From Phlebopus portentosus (taxonomy: Eukaryota; Basidiomycota; Agaricomycetes; Boletales; Boletinellaceae), in contig JAYXKI010000007.1 in assembly GCA_037892935.1 (NCBI GenBank), forward strand, positions 1,860,001-1,924,000: a stretch of 64,000 nt of DNA. Reading direction: 5' to 3'. The position numbers and the translations under genes were made by a program. The notes under the pieces were generated by a model. It saw nothing but the letters and a program-made list of their open reading frames with translations, did not search any database and was not told where the DNA came from. Shown here one piece after another: positions 1 to 11,588 of the stretch. Each line of letters begins with the position of its first letter. Within the stretch, counting starts at the first letter, position 1.

Positions 1-354
1 TAACCCAGTTCTGCACGTCCGACAGGAGGCAGGTTGGCTGTATAATGTGCATGTCGAAATGCTTCGGCCAGAGATCCGTGCGACTACTCCTCAAGGGAAA
101 TAGAAAGAATTGCCGTCAGGAACGCAATACATAAATAGGAGTCAGGGGATAAGAGAGTGCTATACTACTTACTTGTTGCCTTCCGTTTCTGCAGACGCAA
201 CGAACAGGCGCTGTTGACCGTCTGGAGGTTGGAAGAGATTGATTCCATGCAGGACGAAAGTTCCGCGCCAAGGGCGAGGACGCGACCTACGTCCATTAGC
301 TTGCGGCGCAGCCGGCATAATCGTATCGAAAGGAGTGGGAAGTCGGAAGACCAT
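1..354 (-). CDS. partial gene running off the left edge, possible Med25/PTOV-type domain
   Basis: Two exons can be joined on the minus strand: 354..173, starting at an ATG, and 82..1. They are separated by a 90-bp intron with a GTAAGT donor and a TAG acceptor, and the frame stays open to the window edge. The product reads WRGTF...FVASAE...TDLWPKHFDMHII, a pattern like the W-G...WP...L.M.L core of the Med25/PTOV activator-binding domain. That likeness is from memory and weak. Upstream coding-like pieces (an open stretch at about 770-615) could be further 5' exons, but an in-frame TAA stops me joining them. The ATG may therefore be internal, because a good acceptor lies just before it. Confidence 0.35.
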
Positions 355-2306
355 TCTGGTCAGAAACGCAAGTGAAGGTATAGAAGAACAAAGAATAGGA
401 GCAGGCCGGGTTGAACAGGAGCTAAAGAGGGGCTACGAAAAAGGAGCGAGTCTACAGAAACGAGTGACCTCTACAGATTTTAGTCTACGGACGCGAAAGG
501 GTCTGGCAAGGACGCAATGGATTTAGGGCTGGAATACAGCTAAGTGAATGGCTACAATGGCAGTCAACGAACAAAGGAATGGGAAAGCGTATTCCAGGGA
601 TATGATACTCAAACCTGTCCTACGTGCCCCATCCTTTAAAAGAGAGATCTGGGCCGAAATATGAGCGAGGTTAGGTCGTCGCTTGGCACGCAGATATTGA
701 CCGAGCTGCCTAAGGGTGGATAATTGAAATCGCGTGGTCGAGGATAAGTGGGGTGGCCAGGTACCAGTGGTTGCGTCGAGCAATTAGGACAAAGATGAAA
801 GAAGCTCGGACGAGGCGACGGACGCGACGGACGCGACGTCCACTGAATAAGAATAGGGTATAGGCTTAGGAAGTAAGCAACAGTAAGCAACTATGCGAGC
901 ATTAGGGTCAGGCACGGGACTGACTGTAGGCTCCAGTCTCTTCCTTATATGTAATTGTCAAGCGGTCCTCCGGAATTGTTTCCGGATCTACCAATAGATG
1001 CAGTTGCCGTTGCAGCAGAGTCTCGCAGTTGTAGCAAGGGAGAGACCAGGATGACAACAGGGACACTGAAGATATATATGAAGATCGACAGAAGGACAAA
1101 GTAGACTTGATATAGGCTATGGTCCTGCGGTGCTATCGGGGCGAGGTTATCTATGCAGTCTCGGCCATAGGAGATATCCTACGAGTCAGGAGCCATGTGG
1201 TGTCACCGTCAGGCAAGACCCAGAAAAGAGAAAAAGATAGGATTCAAGGTTCAAGCCCAGACCTGCTCTGAATTGAATTCGTATGCGTATCGAAGAGATA
1301 GCCGCAGAATATCAATCGACTAAAAATTATGGTTTAGCTGGAACGTCATGGGAGAAAACAGGGAAGTTCAAAGAGCACAGCATCCTGAGAGTCCCGGAGA
1401 GAGTGGTGAGCCGTGAGGAAAGAACAAGAGAGCTAAGGCAACCAGGCTACGAGTGCGACGAAGCGCCGAGCAACGGGATCTGGGTCGGCAGTACCACCCG
1501 TAGAGGTCAGCCTATATAGCTACCCGACGACACCGAGGGATGCAATGCACAGTAATATACACAGTGCTCGTTTGCTACGGATGTTCGCGGTGGACCGTGG
1601 TTCACGCCCGAGTGCGTTCCTTGTTGCGACGGAGTTAAGAGCAACAAAGCGAGCAGGCACATGGTGGTAAGAGATAGACATCCCATCCGTGGGAGTCGAC
1701 GTCGAACAAAATCACAAATGACATGTACATAATATTTATGTTCAGGCTCGCGTTCTGGGCATTCATAATTCTCGTAGTGTAATTCTTGATCATGTCCTAT
1801 CGCTCAGAGGTCTGGGAGTGAATTGGTGATGATACAGAACAGACGAACTGAAGAGAAAGCAAACAAAAGTAAACAAGTGCGTCCGGTAAGCAAACCATAG
1901 AGCCAAGGCAGCATGATAGCACTATGTACAGTATATACAAGAAAGAAAAGCAAAAGCGTGTTTCGACGACTTTTTGAGGTATCGGGATGCGCTGAAAGGA
2001 AAAGAAAGAAAGATAAACACCCGCACATCGGTCCAAAGCAGCGATTGCCGTCCTGAACCATACGGAGATACATGTAAGTAAGCAGGCAACTGTAACTAAT
2101 TACATTACGTTATCTAAATAAAAGCTCGGAAAACGGAATCAGATGTATTGGGGGATTCGCTCAACGGTCAACGGTCTCGGTCTGTGCCTTTTGATGGCAC
2201 AGACGAACGGATCAAAACTCTTTTTTGGCATTACAGTAAGTAACAATTTTGGCTTAAATTTGCTTCCTTCGCCTGTCCCCCAAGTGTCCAGCGTTACAGC
2301 CGTCTT
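355..2306. other. no gene resolved
   Basis: Short open stretches occur on the minus strand (about 1030-900 and 770-615) that could be exons of the left-edge gene. No consistent splice chain could be built. A small GC-rich tandem repeat, three units of about 9 bp, lies near 818-841. From 1500 to 2306 I see nothing else; the part next to 2306 should be the 3' UTR of the CCCH gene. Confidence 0.4.
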
Positions 2307-5069
2307 TTACTTCTCCTCATCCATAGGGAACAGCTCGTCGTCATCATTCGTCAACACCGGTCCACTGAGGGGGCTTGAAAGTGGATGAGGAGCGCTGGTT
2401 CCAGCGCCTGCACCAGAGCCAGGACCCCATCCTTTACCATTGCGTGCACTGCTCCGACGGGACATCCCAGTCGGCATCGCTCCGGCGGGAGAATGTCCGT
2501 GACCGCGTAAACCGCCGGCAGCGACAGAGGAGTAGGAGAGGTGCGAGAACATGCTCGTCAACCCGCCGACGTCGGGTTGCTCTCCCGAGTGAGAGGGAAC
2601 AGCAGACGTGGGTTGGTAATCAGGGGCACCATATGCACCATTAGCACCGCTATTCGCGACACCTGCAAGCGTCTGCGTATAGTTCTGATTCTGGTTCGTC
2701 GGCGTCGTACTCAACCATTCTGCACTCGCACCATCAACTCCGTTCCCAAACGCCGAGCCGGATGTAGAACCCGATGTCGAGCTAGGAGAGAACGCAGCAT
2801 TTGAAGTCGGCTGGAGGTGTATACGGGAGAACCCCGCCGCAAGTCCCTGTGGTAGAGATTGTCCCGGAACATGAGCCTGAAGAGCCCGTGAAGCAGGACT
2901 GAGAGGCTGTTCCGGCAATCCCGCACCCCCACTTGTACCTGCTGCACTGCCGAAAGCGCTCGGAGCAGCAGAGGGAACTGGCCTTCCGGTATGTGGTGGG
3001 AGCATATACTTGGAAGGCGAAGATGAGAATGCGTCAAACGCAGGTACCCGGGAGGCGAAGGTAGTATGGGAGGGAGAAGAGGATAGTGGATGTCCGTGTA
3101 TGTGCGCCCGGTTGTCAAAGGATGAAGAAGCAGAGGGGAGGGCGTTCAGACCAGCATTAGCTGTGCTAGTGGCTCCAGCATGATGATGCATATTTCCTTG
3201 CGAGACAGCGCGTACGGCACTTATCCCACCCGCAACGCGCGAAGGTCCCTGACCCATGTATTGATGTAACCCGAGGAAGGCAGCGCTGGCATTGGAAGGA
3301 CTTAACATACTCGGCGAAGGACTATCTGTGTCGAAAGCATGAAGTCCTGGTGAAGAGACAAACGATGGCGAGGCGCCCAGGGCACCTGTTGGAGGCGATA
3401 ACCCACCGAAGCCTGGATTGCTTTCCTGTCCCAGCTCACCCGATGTATCAGACCAAATGGAGCGTAGGTTCTGAGATAGTAGGGATGCGCTCGGGACGCT
3501 GCGTGAATGCCGGTGACGACTGTCTTCCTTCGCCACCCCAGATCTCTGAACGGTCGCATTCGCAGGTATCCCTCCTCCAGCAACACTCATTCCAGCTCCT
3601 GCTGCAGCACCTGCATGCGAAGATGACGTCCTTGACATTCGTCGACTCTGTTCTTCCGGTGTCAGAAGATCGTTAAGCGAAGATGGGACAAAATCCTCCA
3701 TATCTTCGTCATCAAGTGCTTCCGAATACGATGCTGATTCTGCAATCGGACGTGAAAGAACAGGCAACGAACCCACAGAAAATGGCTGGGTATGCATCTG
3801 TGGAGGAGTCCGTGACGATGTCGCACCTAACGATAGCGAGGCAGCGAGGAGGCCGCCGTTGCCTCCTCCGGTTCCTGATCCGGTACCACGTGGGCTAGAG
3901 GGTCCAATGAACAAGTTCGCGGTCGGCGCTCCAGAGGGGTTGAATGTCGAGTCTGGTGCCGTAGCCGCCGCAGCGAGCGGTTGCGTTACATGCACGGGAT
4001 CGCGCGGGGACGTACCAGGAGAGAATCCGTTGATCCGAATGGGATTAGAGCTGGTGTTCATTGGTGAGGCACGCGGAGGTGATCCGACGGGTCCAAAGTC
4101 AATAGACGGCGATGAACCATGCCGCCCAGCAAAGCGATGTGGACGCGGGGGAGTTGATACTGGAAATAGCGGTGCATTCACCGGTTTGGAAGGAGATGAG
4201 ATGGCTCCAATGCCATTTGTCGAGTCGTAATTGAGATTATCGACATTTTCCTTACTCGCGTCCACCTCGTGCGTTTGCTGATGCGCCTGTTGCTGTTGTG
4301 CATCATTTGCACCATTCTGATTCGGTCCTTGCAGCCCATCATCGGATTTAGGAAGCGTATCGCGAGAAGTGAAATCTGCATCGTGAAGAGCAGGTGCAGT
4401 CTCAGCCGGTGCGGGAGCCGCTTTCGAGATGGAGATAGGTAAGGGCGGACGTGCGCCTGCCGGCAACACACGCGTCGGCGCCGTTGAACCGGATAGCAAC
4501 GTATTGCTGCGACTTGAGGGTCCACCGCGTCCTGCAGTCTGTCCAGAGTTACTCGACGAAGAAGAGACAGCCTTGCGATTCCGTGAGTCGCGTTCACGGT
4601 CCCGATCCTTCTGCGCAACGGCGCCAGCGCCTCCTGTCCCCCCGTTTCCCCCCGTTGCAGCTGCAGCGGCCAACTGTGCCGCTTTCTTATTTCTCCTATC
4701 CATCGCTGGAGACTGACCAGGCAAGATGTGCGCAAGCGCGCATTTATGACCGAACTTGCAGTTACCCTTGACAAACCAAGCGCAGACATCCTTCTGCTGA
4801 CCGGGTTGTTGGACTTGATGCGAGAATGGACAGGACTGTCCCGCTGTGCATGATCCAACCTTGAAAAATTTGCATGGTACGTGCGACACGTCTTTTGCTG
4901 GTGACGATGAGTAGAGACGACGTTAGCACCGTGGGCGGGCAGTAGATGGATGGTACATACACTTGGAGGACGAAGAAGATTTGCTTGGTTTACTCGACTC
5001 TTTGTATCTGTCTAGCTTAGCGTCGACGTCGACATCATCGTGAGTATCCTGTGCAGCCATTGTGCTCAT
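2307..5069 (-). CDS. CCCH-type zinc-finger protein, 899 aa
   Basis: Two exons, 5069..4961 and 4897..2307, with a 63-bp intron (GTATGT...CAG). The join restores the frame as ...SSSSK-S-KDVSHVPCKFF. Two CCCH fingers follow at about residues 41-90. Both have the spacing C-x7-C-x5-C-x3-H: first CKFFKVGSC...C...H, then CAWFVKGNC...C...H. The remaining roughly 800 residues are low-complexity Ser/Pro/Gly/Ala with no globular domain. Tandem CCCH fingers of this kind bind RNA in other fungi (Lee1-like and mRNA-regulatory proteins); a role in mRNA control is inferred. A second ATG three codons downstream is an equally good start. The second exon alone begins with GTG, so the short first exon is needed. 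Confidence 0.82.
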
Positions 5070-5254
5070 CGTTGTATTCTTTGAGCTCGTCGCCGGCGTC
5101 GTGGTCTGTTGTACAGTACGTACGTTGCGGGAGGAGGAAGGCCGCTGAAGCACAGTTTGCACGCGACCAGCATCATCCTATTTTGGCAATTTTCTAGTAA
5201 CGAAATTCCTAATACGTACATAAAAAAATTTACATTTTGGAAAAGTTTCTATGC

Positions 5255-6487
5255 TTAGTCATCTTCCTCATCCTCGTCTCCCGACACCTCTGCATTCTCC
5301 TGTCCTGCCTTAGCCATAAGCTGTGATAGCTCAGCCTCGTCTGTCTCTGACACAGCCTTAGGCTGCACAGTAGATAGTAATCAATGTCAGGTCTACTTCG
5401 AAGAGAATTGGGATACTTGCCTTCATTTTTATGACGAGGTGCCCGCCCTGATCTTCAATTGTACTTTGAATTGTCTCGATGGCACGTTCAAGACGCTCAG
5501 TCGCAGCATACTGTAAGCCAGATTAGCACGGAATACAAGCTCTTTGAAAGATCTCACCTTATCGGTAGCATTCGTACCCAGCACATACAACGGTGGTGCA
5601 ACTAGCTTCGCTTTAATAGGGACCGCCTCATTCCCCGTAGCCTCTCCAGCTCTCAGCGCAATCTTAATCGCATCAATCCCTTTCTCAGTGTAACACGTCA
5701 ACTCAATATCTGCGCGCAGCTTGATAGGCTGCGGTGTCAGTCTCCGTGCAATCGTTGCCGTAAGCTGTGCGATCATTGCAGACGATGGCTGAGGAGAAAG
5801 CTGTGAGAAGACTTTCTCGGGCTCGGTCAATGCAAGTTTGAATGCATCATAAGGGTGACCATAGATCTTTCCTAGAGGCCAGGCGACTTGCTCGTACAAA
5901 GATTCCAGTCTGGCTTCTTCACCAGCATTTCCAGAAGTTGCTACGCCTTCTTCGTCGTCCACAGGTCCTGCGTCAGGTTTTGGGGACGTGGCGCCCGTTC
6001 GCGCACCGGCACCTTGCCCACCAACTTCATCGGAGGAGAGTTTGGAGGCTACGTGTCGTAGGATAGATGCGACCGTTTTGCTCTTCATAAATCTTTCTTC
6101 ACATTTTATGATGTCTTCTGGGGAGACGCGGCGTTTACTTAGATCGATGTATCCTACAACGAACAGGGGTTAGCGACAATAGGAAGACAGTAGGATGACA
6201 TATCACTTACCCTTTTCACGATCTACACGCAGAACGACGACAACCTCGTTCCGTCCTACACGAATCAGCTTCTGGATCGATCGGATCCGTCGACGTGAGA
6301 GCTCAGAGAGCAGAATCATCCCTTCGATATTATCATACTCAAGCTAGCGAGATATCAGACATGTTATGCATAAAACTGCACGCAAGATGCTCACTAGCTT
6401 CACATATGCACCCATCTCCGCAATCTGGCGGACCTGCACCATCACCAGCTCGTCCACCTCCGGGTAACGTTGCTCATAGTACCTCAT
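5255..6487 (-). CDS. SUI2: translation initiation factor eIF2 alpha subunit, 339 aa
   Basis: Five exons: 6487..6395, 6343..6211, 6153..5558, 5510..5421 and 5362..5255. Order: S1/OB domain ([14 protein letters not shown]...), helical domain ([13 protein letters not shown]...), alpha-beta domain ([13 protein letters not shown]...), acidic tail. It is part of the eIF2 complex that brings Met-tRNAi to the 40S subunit. The phosphorylation loop [13 protein letters not shown] is intact; the Ser before RRR is the Gcn2-type target (Ser51 in other species). Intron 4 has a GC donor (AAG|GCAAGT) and otherwise ideal borders. About 40 residues of Gly/Asp/Glu-rich sequence are inserted in the helical domain between RHVA and LESLYEQ, so the protein is longer than the usual 300-315 aa. 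Confidence 0.97.
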
Positions 6488-7003
6488 TTTTTTCTCCTAC
6501 GTACGTAGCTTGATATCAATTCCTTCTTCGTCCCTTGCAATATGGTTTTTGATGCGAAACGAAGAGCCGTTGTGAAAGTGAGGATGCAGTTTTATGCTGA
6601 GTGACTCTAGGGTTAAGTTCGAAATTTTGGAAGACCAAATTTGGGGAGTCGATCAATATAGCAGATATATTACGTAATTCACTCTCGGTCTTGCCCGATT
6701 TACTGTTACGAGTATCGTGCACTTGCCAACGAGCAGCGGCCGTACACATAACTCGCTGAGGCTGACTGTACGATCAGATATGCTTACCGCTCATAAGCAG
6801 CATTGCCAAGGAACTTGATGGACTTTCATTCACGATATCTCGGTATCTGTGCAGACCTATGCTCGCTAAGCGACCAGAGGCAGACATCTGATGTGAATTA
6901 AACGATGAGCGCATTTCCCATATAAACTCTTGGAGACGTCTTTACGGTGGTATCTCCCCCTGATCTCTTCTACTCGAGTACCTCCTAAGCTCGTATTTCA
7001 ACG
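6488..7003. promoter_or_regulatory. divergent promoter region between eIF2 alpha and the carrier-like gene
   Basis: The 516-bp spacer separates two genes read away from each other. A TATAAA lies at 6921-6926, about 80 bp before the plus-strand ATG, followed by a CT-rich stretch up to the start. No TATA box is evident on the eIF2 alpha side, as expected for a housekeeping gene. Confidence 0.5.
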
Positions 7004-8190
7004 ATGTCCACTGCTATAGAAGAAGTGATCGTGTCCGGCGCGTATTACTACCTTTCTCTCGCCGTGCTCGCCTTCTACGTTACCTATCCAATCTCTTCGA
7101 CCGTTATCAAGTACCGCGCAAATTATGCGCCGAGACCGATCCAGCTGATAGAGGAAGGAAACCAGTCGCAGTCTGAAGCGACGCCGAAGGGAGACTCGTT
7201 TCTTGGCATGCTGAGAAGGGTTTACCAACTTGAGGTGGGCGGTGATGATATCTATCTTCCTATCTGCGGCATTCCCAACTGACTTGAGCATCGTATTGAT
7301 CAAGGGCTGGCGTGGATTTTTTAAAGGCTCCTGTAAGCTGCATCTCCAAATTTTTAACGAAGAAGCGTTGACGTAGTTCTAGCTCTCATCTTCGTTCAAT
7401 ATTTTCTGTCATTGGTCCTCAGCGCGACCGTGTACCACGCTTACAGCCGTATCTTTCACCCGAGAGGTGTTTTATTCACGCTAGTGACTGGTCTTTTTGA
7501 AGTAGTCATTTTCCTCCCTTTGAGAATTCTTATCACACGGTACGAACCATCCGCTTTCGTCTACCATTTCTGTATCAGCTCATTCTTCGCTTCGACAGGG
7601 CCATTACCTCGCCCTACACGATATCGTGGTACAACGCTTCTAGCTGGTTGCGTCTCCTTCTGACGTCGACAGAACGAAGACATCCTCGGCTCTTGTTTGT
7701 CGACTCGAAACTCCTAACATGCGGAGGACTGATCCTGATTCTCAACTTGTTCTTCAAGATCCTACTTCACCAGTTTCAGAAACCGTCTAGGTTGCACGCC
7801 GGTGTCGCTCGTTCATTGGCCACCTTCGGCATTTATCTTGCCGTTTCTCTACCCAAGACTCTCATCAGTACCTCACTTGCTGTGATATTCACTCGACTTT
7901 GCATTCAGCGCAATCGCTCCATGGATGGTGTCGAAGGTTCAGACGAGGACGTCCCAGTCGATGCGATATATTCCAGCAAGGAGGAGAACGTGGTCATGTA
8001 TGTTTCAAATACGGAGCGTTCCTCATCTGATGGTCGAAACTAAAGATTTACCTTTCTTAGTTTGCGTGATGATTCAGATCCATATACTGGACTTGTGGAC
8101 TGCGTCAAGCGAATCGGCGCTGAAGAAGGGTACACGACACTTCTTCGAGCTTGGTGGTTTGACCTTATTTTCTTTTGGTTGAGTATATGA
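7004..8190 (+). CDS. mitochondrial-carrier-like membrane protein, 314 aa
   Basis: Five exons: 7004..7234, 7305..7332, 7383..7539, 7599..7997 and 8061..8190. All junctions keep frame with GT...AG introns of 50-70 bp. The spliced protein has three carrier-like modules: a first helix (YLSLAVLAFYVTYPISSTVIKYRA), then QLEGWRGFFKG, and later GLVDCVKRIGAEEGYTTLLRAWW. These last two match the matrix-side consensus of mitochondrial carriers (G-x-RG-x-x-KG and E-G). Several hydrophobic segments (FVQYFLSLVLSA, LFEVVIFLPL, LILILNLFFKILL) fit the membrane spans. The full P-x-[DE]-x-x-[KR] signatures are weak or absent, so this is a divergent member. The transported substrate cannot be inferred. Confidence 0.82.
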
Positions 8191-9040
8191 TTCTTGTTTT
8201 ATGTCTGAGAATCGGCACTCTAGTTGCACCAAATTCTATATCGCAGAAATTCTTTATCCTCTTGAATCCGGACAAAACCTGGCACAATGCATAATTGGAA
8301 CAACGACAGAAATCGCAAACAACTTCGTGCCGCTCCGGCCAATGCATGATCATTCTACGGTTATTTCACGTGCTAGACCGGACCCTCGTCCTCGTTTCAC
8401 CCGCACACTGAAACATACACAGAGCTTATAGTAGACGCCATTATCATTTTCGGTTACTTTTGAGAATCGATTGGCCTCCCGTATATATTCACCTGTTCCA
8501 GATTCCAATTAAACCTTGCAGTCGTTGCCCACAGGAACAGTACTAGTGGTCATATCTTGCAACAGAGCCACCGCTGCGAAAACTGGTCGTATGTTGGAGA
8601 AGAGAATTAGTTCCCTGCAACGCCATCCATGTCCTTTGCCTCATTTCTGTCGCCGTCAGACTCGTGTTCTGGACTGCTCATTATGTTTCTTGCTTTCGCA
8701 TTAAAAAAAACACTGGACTTTGTGTCCAACATAATCATTCCATAGATGATTTCGACGTGGATGATATCGATGCTATTCACACATGTGAGAAGTACTTGAG
8801 TTACCATTCGAGTATACAGTAAAGTGCCTTATCTATGAATGCACGAAATCACAGAGTTATGCGGAGGCTTTGTTTTCCCGGATTCCTTGAATGATTTTCC
8901 ATTGTAAAATATTATTTTATCTATTTTGTGAGAGTACTCATGTTGCTTCAATCGTGGATAGAATGCAGAATCAGTGATGTCGATACTAAGGAGACAACAA
9001 TGGGACAAATGACACTATGAACAAATAAGTGGAAATGCTA
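8191..9040. other. intergenic, no gene seen
   Basis: AT-rich between two 3' ends. It should hold the 3' UTR of the carrier-like gene and the region downstream of the F-box relic. No coding stretch of note on either strand. Confidence 0.5.
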
Positions 9041-10483
9041 CTATCCAGATGGCCAGAGAATTCTGAATCGGGATACCTCTTGTTTAAGGACGTGGATTAC
9101 GGCAGACGCAGGCATGGAACTTGGGGCGATGAACAAGGCATGAATACTGTCCACTTCTCCAGACTGCGCACGTTCGCTAACCAAGCCCAAAAGTTGCTGT
9201 GAGCTCTCGCCTCTGAATCCAGAAAGTCTAAGGTCCTGCAGGCATGGCAGTGTCCAGCCACCGGTGCCTTTGCGCAGTGCCATGAAAAAATCCATGAACA
9301 GAATGTCCGAATTGGCCGTTCTGAAAGCAAGGGTCCTGATTCGGTTCATATGGGCAAACAGCTTTCTGAGAATCGTGTGATCTTGTTGTTCCTCTAGATA
9401 ACCTTGCAGTATGAGCTCTAAGTGGCGCCCCATAGGAAACGAGCTTGCAATAAGTGAATCGCTGGTGTTTTTCAATACATCATATAGAAAGGAAACATCG
9501 ATTGCAATCTCTAGAAGAGTCAAGGAAGGAAAAGCAAAGTACCGAAGGAAGAGCTTGAAATCCTGTTGTGTAACGAAGAACATTTTGAAGGCAGTTATCC
9601 TTTCGCAAAGTACACGTCCGAGATTTTGACCAAACTCCTCGTAAAAGGTCACAGGAGCAAGATGAACGAATTCCAGTTCATGATGGCGAGTCAAGATGAG
9701 TGAAAATTCTGGTATGCTGACTGGAAGGTGATGTTCATCAGGGAATTGTCGATTGCGGATAATATGAATTTCCCGCAACCTGGGCGCTTCCGCATCTGCG
9801 AAGATACTGATAAGAGGTGTGTGCTCTAGCGTCAAATGTCTCAAGTTAGGGAAGCTACCAGCTAAGACAGGTGCCGGATACGTTTCAACGGTTTCGTCCC
9901 GCTGACCAATTCCAATTTGCAGAGAGAGGAACATGAGACGATCACGCAGATTTCCAAGATACTCAGCAACGATTGATTACCATCCAATCCCAGTCTGGCG
10001 TGCTGAGACAAAAATAGTAGCACCTTGAGAGCCGTGGATACAAAACTTCCATGATAGAGCGGCTCTCCGCATAAGAGGGGACATATTGAAAGTCAAGATC
10101 AACACAAAGGGGTAAGTCAGCCGAATGATCCAGATGGTGGTGGATCCACAGTAACATCTTCGATCGGCTACGACAATACCAGTTGCGTCCTAACCTGATC
10201 GAAGTCCAAAGCAGAGGAGTGCAATGAACAAATTCCCTCCAGCAATGGTTGACTGTAGACATTGCTACCAGAAAGTACGGGTCACCCTGATCCGCAAATT
10301 GGAAGATCAAAACAGTAATCTCGACTGGTAGACTGTCAAACAAGCATCTTCCGTTGCTGTGCAATCTCAATGACGAAGGGAAAGTTCACTTATCCAGATG
10401 CAGATCTGGTAAAATTGCTCGTCGAGATCCTCGTCAAGATCCTCGGATAGGTCCTCAGTCTGCCTCCGAGTCTGCAAAAGCTT
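9041..10483 (-). pseudogene. F-box/LRR protein, frameshifted copy
   Basis: The minus strand encodes an F-box-like protein homologous to the intact genes at 11589-13081 and 42785-44443. The F-box is recognisable (SLPVEITVLIFQF...NHCWREFV...TPLLWTSI), followed by CVDLDFQYVPSYAESRSIMEVLYPRL and TPDWDWM. The frame then breaks at 9971-9978, where GATTGATT looks like a tandem 4-bp duplication. Removing one unit restores ...MVI-VAEYLGNLRD... as in the paralogue. A second break lies near 10370-10380, where ISELS and SLRLHSNG sit in different frames, with a net 5-base excess. From 9934 down to the stop at 9041, 298 codons stay open and continue the LRR-like part. Acceptor CAG just after 10484 marks the 5' limit of the exon; the first exon was not found. 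Two frame breaks argue against function. Confidence 0.75.
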
Positions 10484-11588
10484 ATTGTAATGTTAGCAGC
10501 CGACAACCACAAAGCTAACATGAATCGGAGCAATTGAACTGAACGTATCATTATCAATGGAAAAATCCACAAAGCCTCCCTGAAGACTTTGAAATAGAAA
10601 CCGAAGCATGAGAAACACCTCCCCAAAAGGATTCTTCAGAGCCCGTTAGTGAAGAGCTAACAAATGACGAGACTAAACCTGTAATTACTGGAAAGAAAGT
10701 GTAAGAAACACTTGATATATAGATCCAGAAAGAGCATATCATCATACCATTAAAGAGGCAAAAAGTCGGAGCATTATGGAAAGCAATGTAGTTCAGATGA
10801 GCTCCGAGCTTGTCAGCCGAGAGTGTTTTTATTACATAAATATAGTATTTAGAGCAGGACCATACATCATTGGTCTTCGGCATAGTAAATCACACCGGAT
10901 CTAGATCAGATCTGCGACAGAGGCCACCGTTTGAAACATGAGTTTTCAACATTACTTCGTATTTGTTGGGACGATGATACCAAGACTAGGAGTCAAACAA
11001 AAATCGCTCAAAATTTGACCAAATGCAAATACATGGGATCAGAGTCTTGGTAAGTCCGATCCGAAACGAAAACACGTGAATCTCACACGACCGTTCCGAC
11101 TTAAACTGATGCTTGCTTGTGCATTCCAACAAACATAGGGTTTTTCTGCTTAGCAAGGCACCCTGTTAGGCAGGATATTACATTTACAAATTGGAACATG
11201 TATGTAAGATGTTCTAACACAGCAAAATAAATCAGGCACCCTTACAGTAAGTGCATGCACCACCTAGCAGTATTACATTAGCATATGACGCAGCAGGATA
11301 TGGTATGGATTGGATTCGCTTTTCTTCTTGAATTTGTGGATGGTTTTTCTAAATAAGGCCCTTCTTGTTCAAATCCACCCGGAAAAAACGAACGAACGAA
11401 GCATGATACTAAATCCTCGCAAGTACCCGACCTGAGATATATTACTCAGGCCTTTCCCCTGTCTCAGCAGTCCGGACGCACAAAAGACACATATAAATTC
11501 TGTTCTAAGGCCACATTCCTTCCTCTCTACTCTACTTCTGTGCGCCATACTCACGAGTGGCACCTTGAAGGATATATCCTCACCATTG
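10484..11588. other. intergenic between head-to-head F-box relatives
   Basis: This spacer separates the broken F-box copy (minus) from the next one (plus). It may include the lost first exon of the former. No intact coding region seen. Confidence 0.45.

Noticed and set aside
818..841. GC-rich 9-bp tandem repeat as a functional minisatellite
   Set aside because: Only about three units; it may simply encode an Ala-Ser-Val run in a left-edge exon.
4178..4858. 226-codon open frame overlapping the CCCH gene
   Set aside because: It lies in another frame of the same exon, is Arg/Ser-biased without motif, and reflects the codon bias of the real gene.
2307..4889. CCCH protein starting directly at the zinc fingers (position 4889)
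   Set aside because: That start is a GTG codon; a canonical intron joins an upstream ATG exon in frame.
9041..10483. Reading the F-box frame change at 9971 as an intron
   Set aside because: Only four extra bases separate the two conserved frames, far below any intron size.
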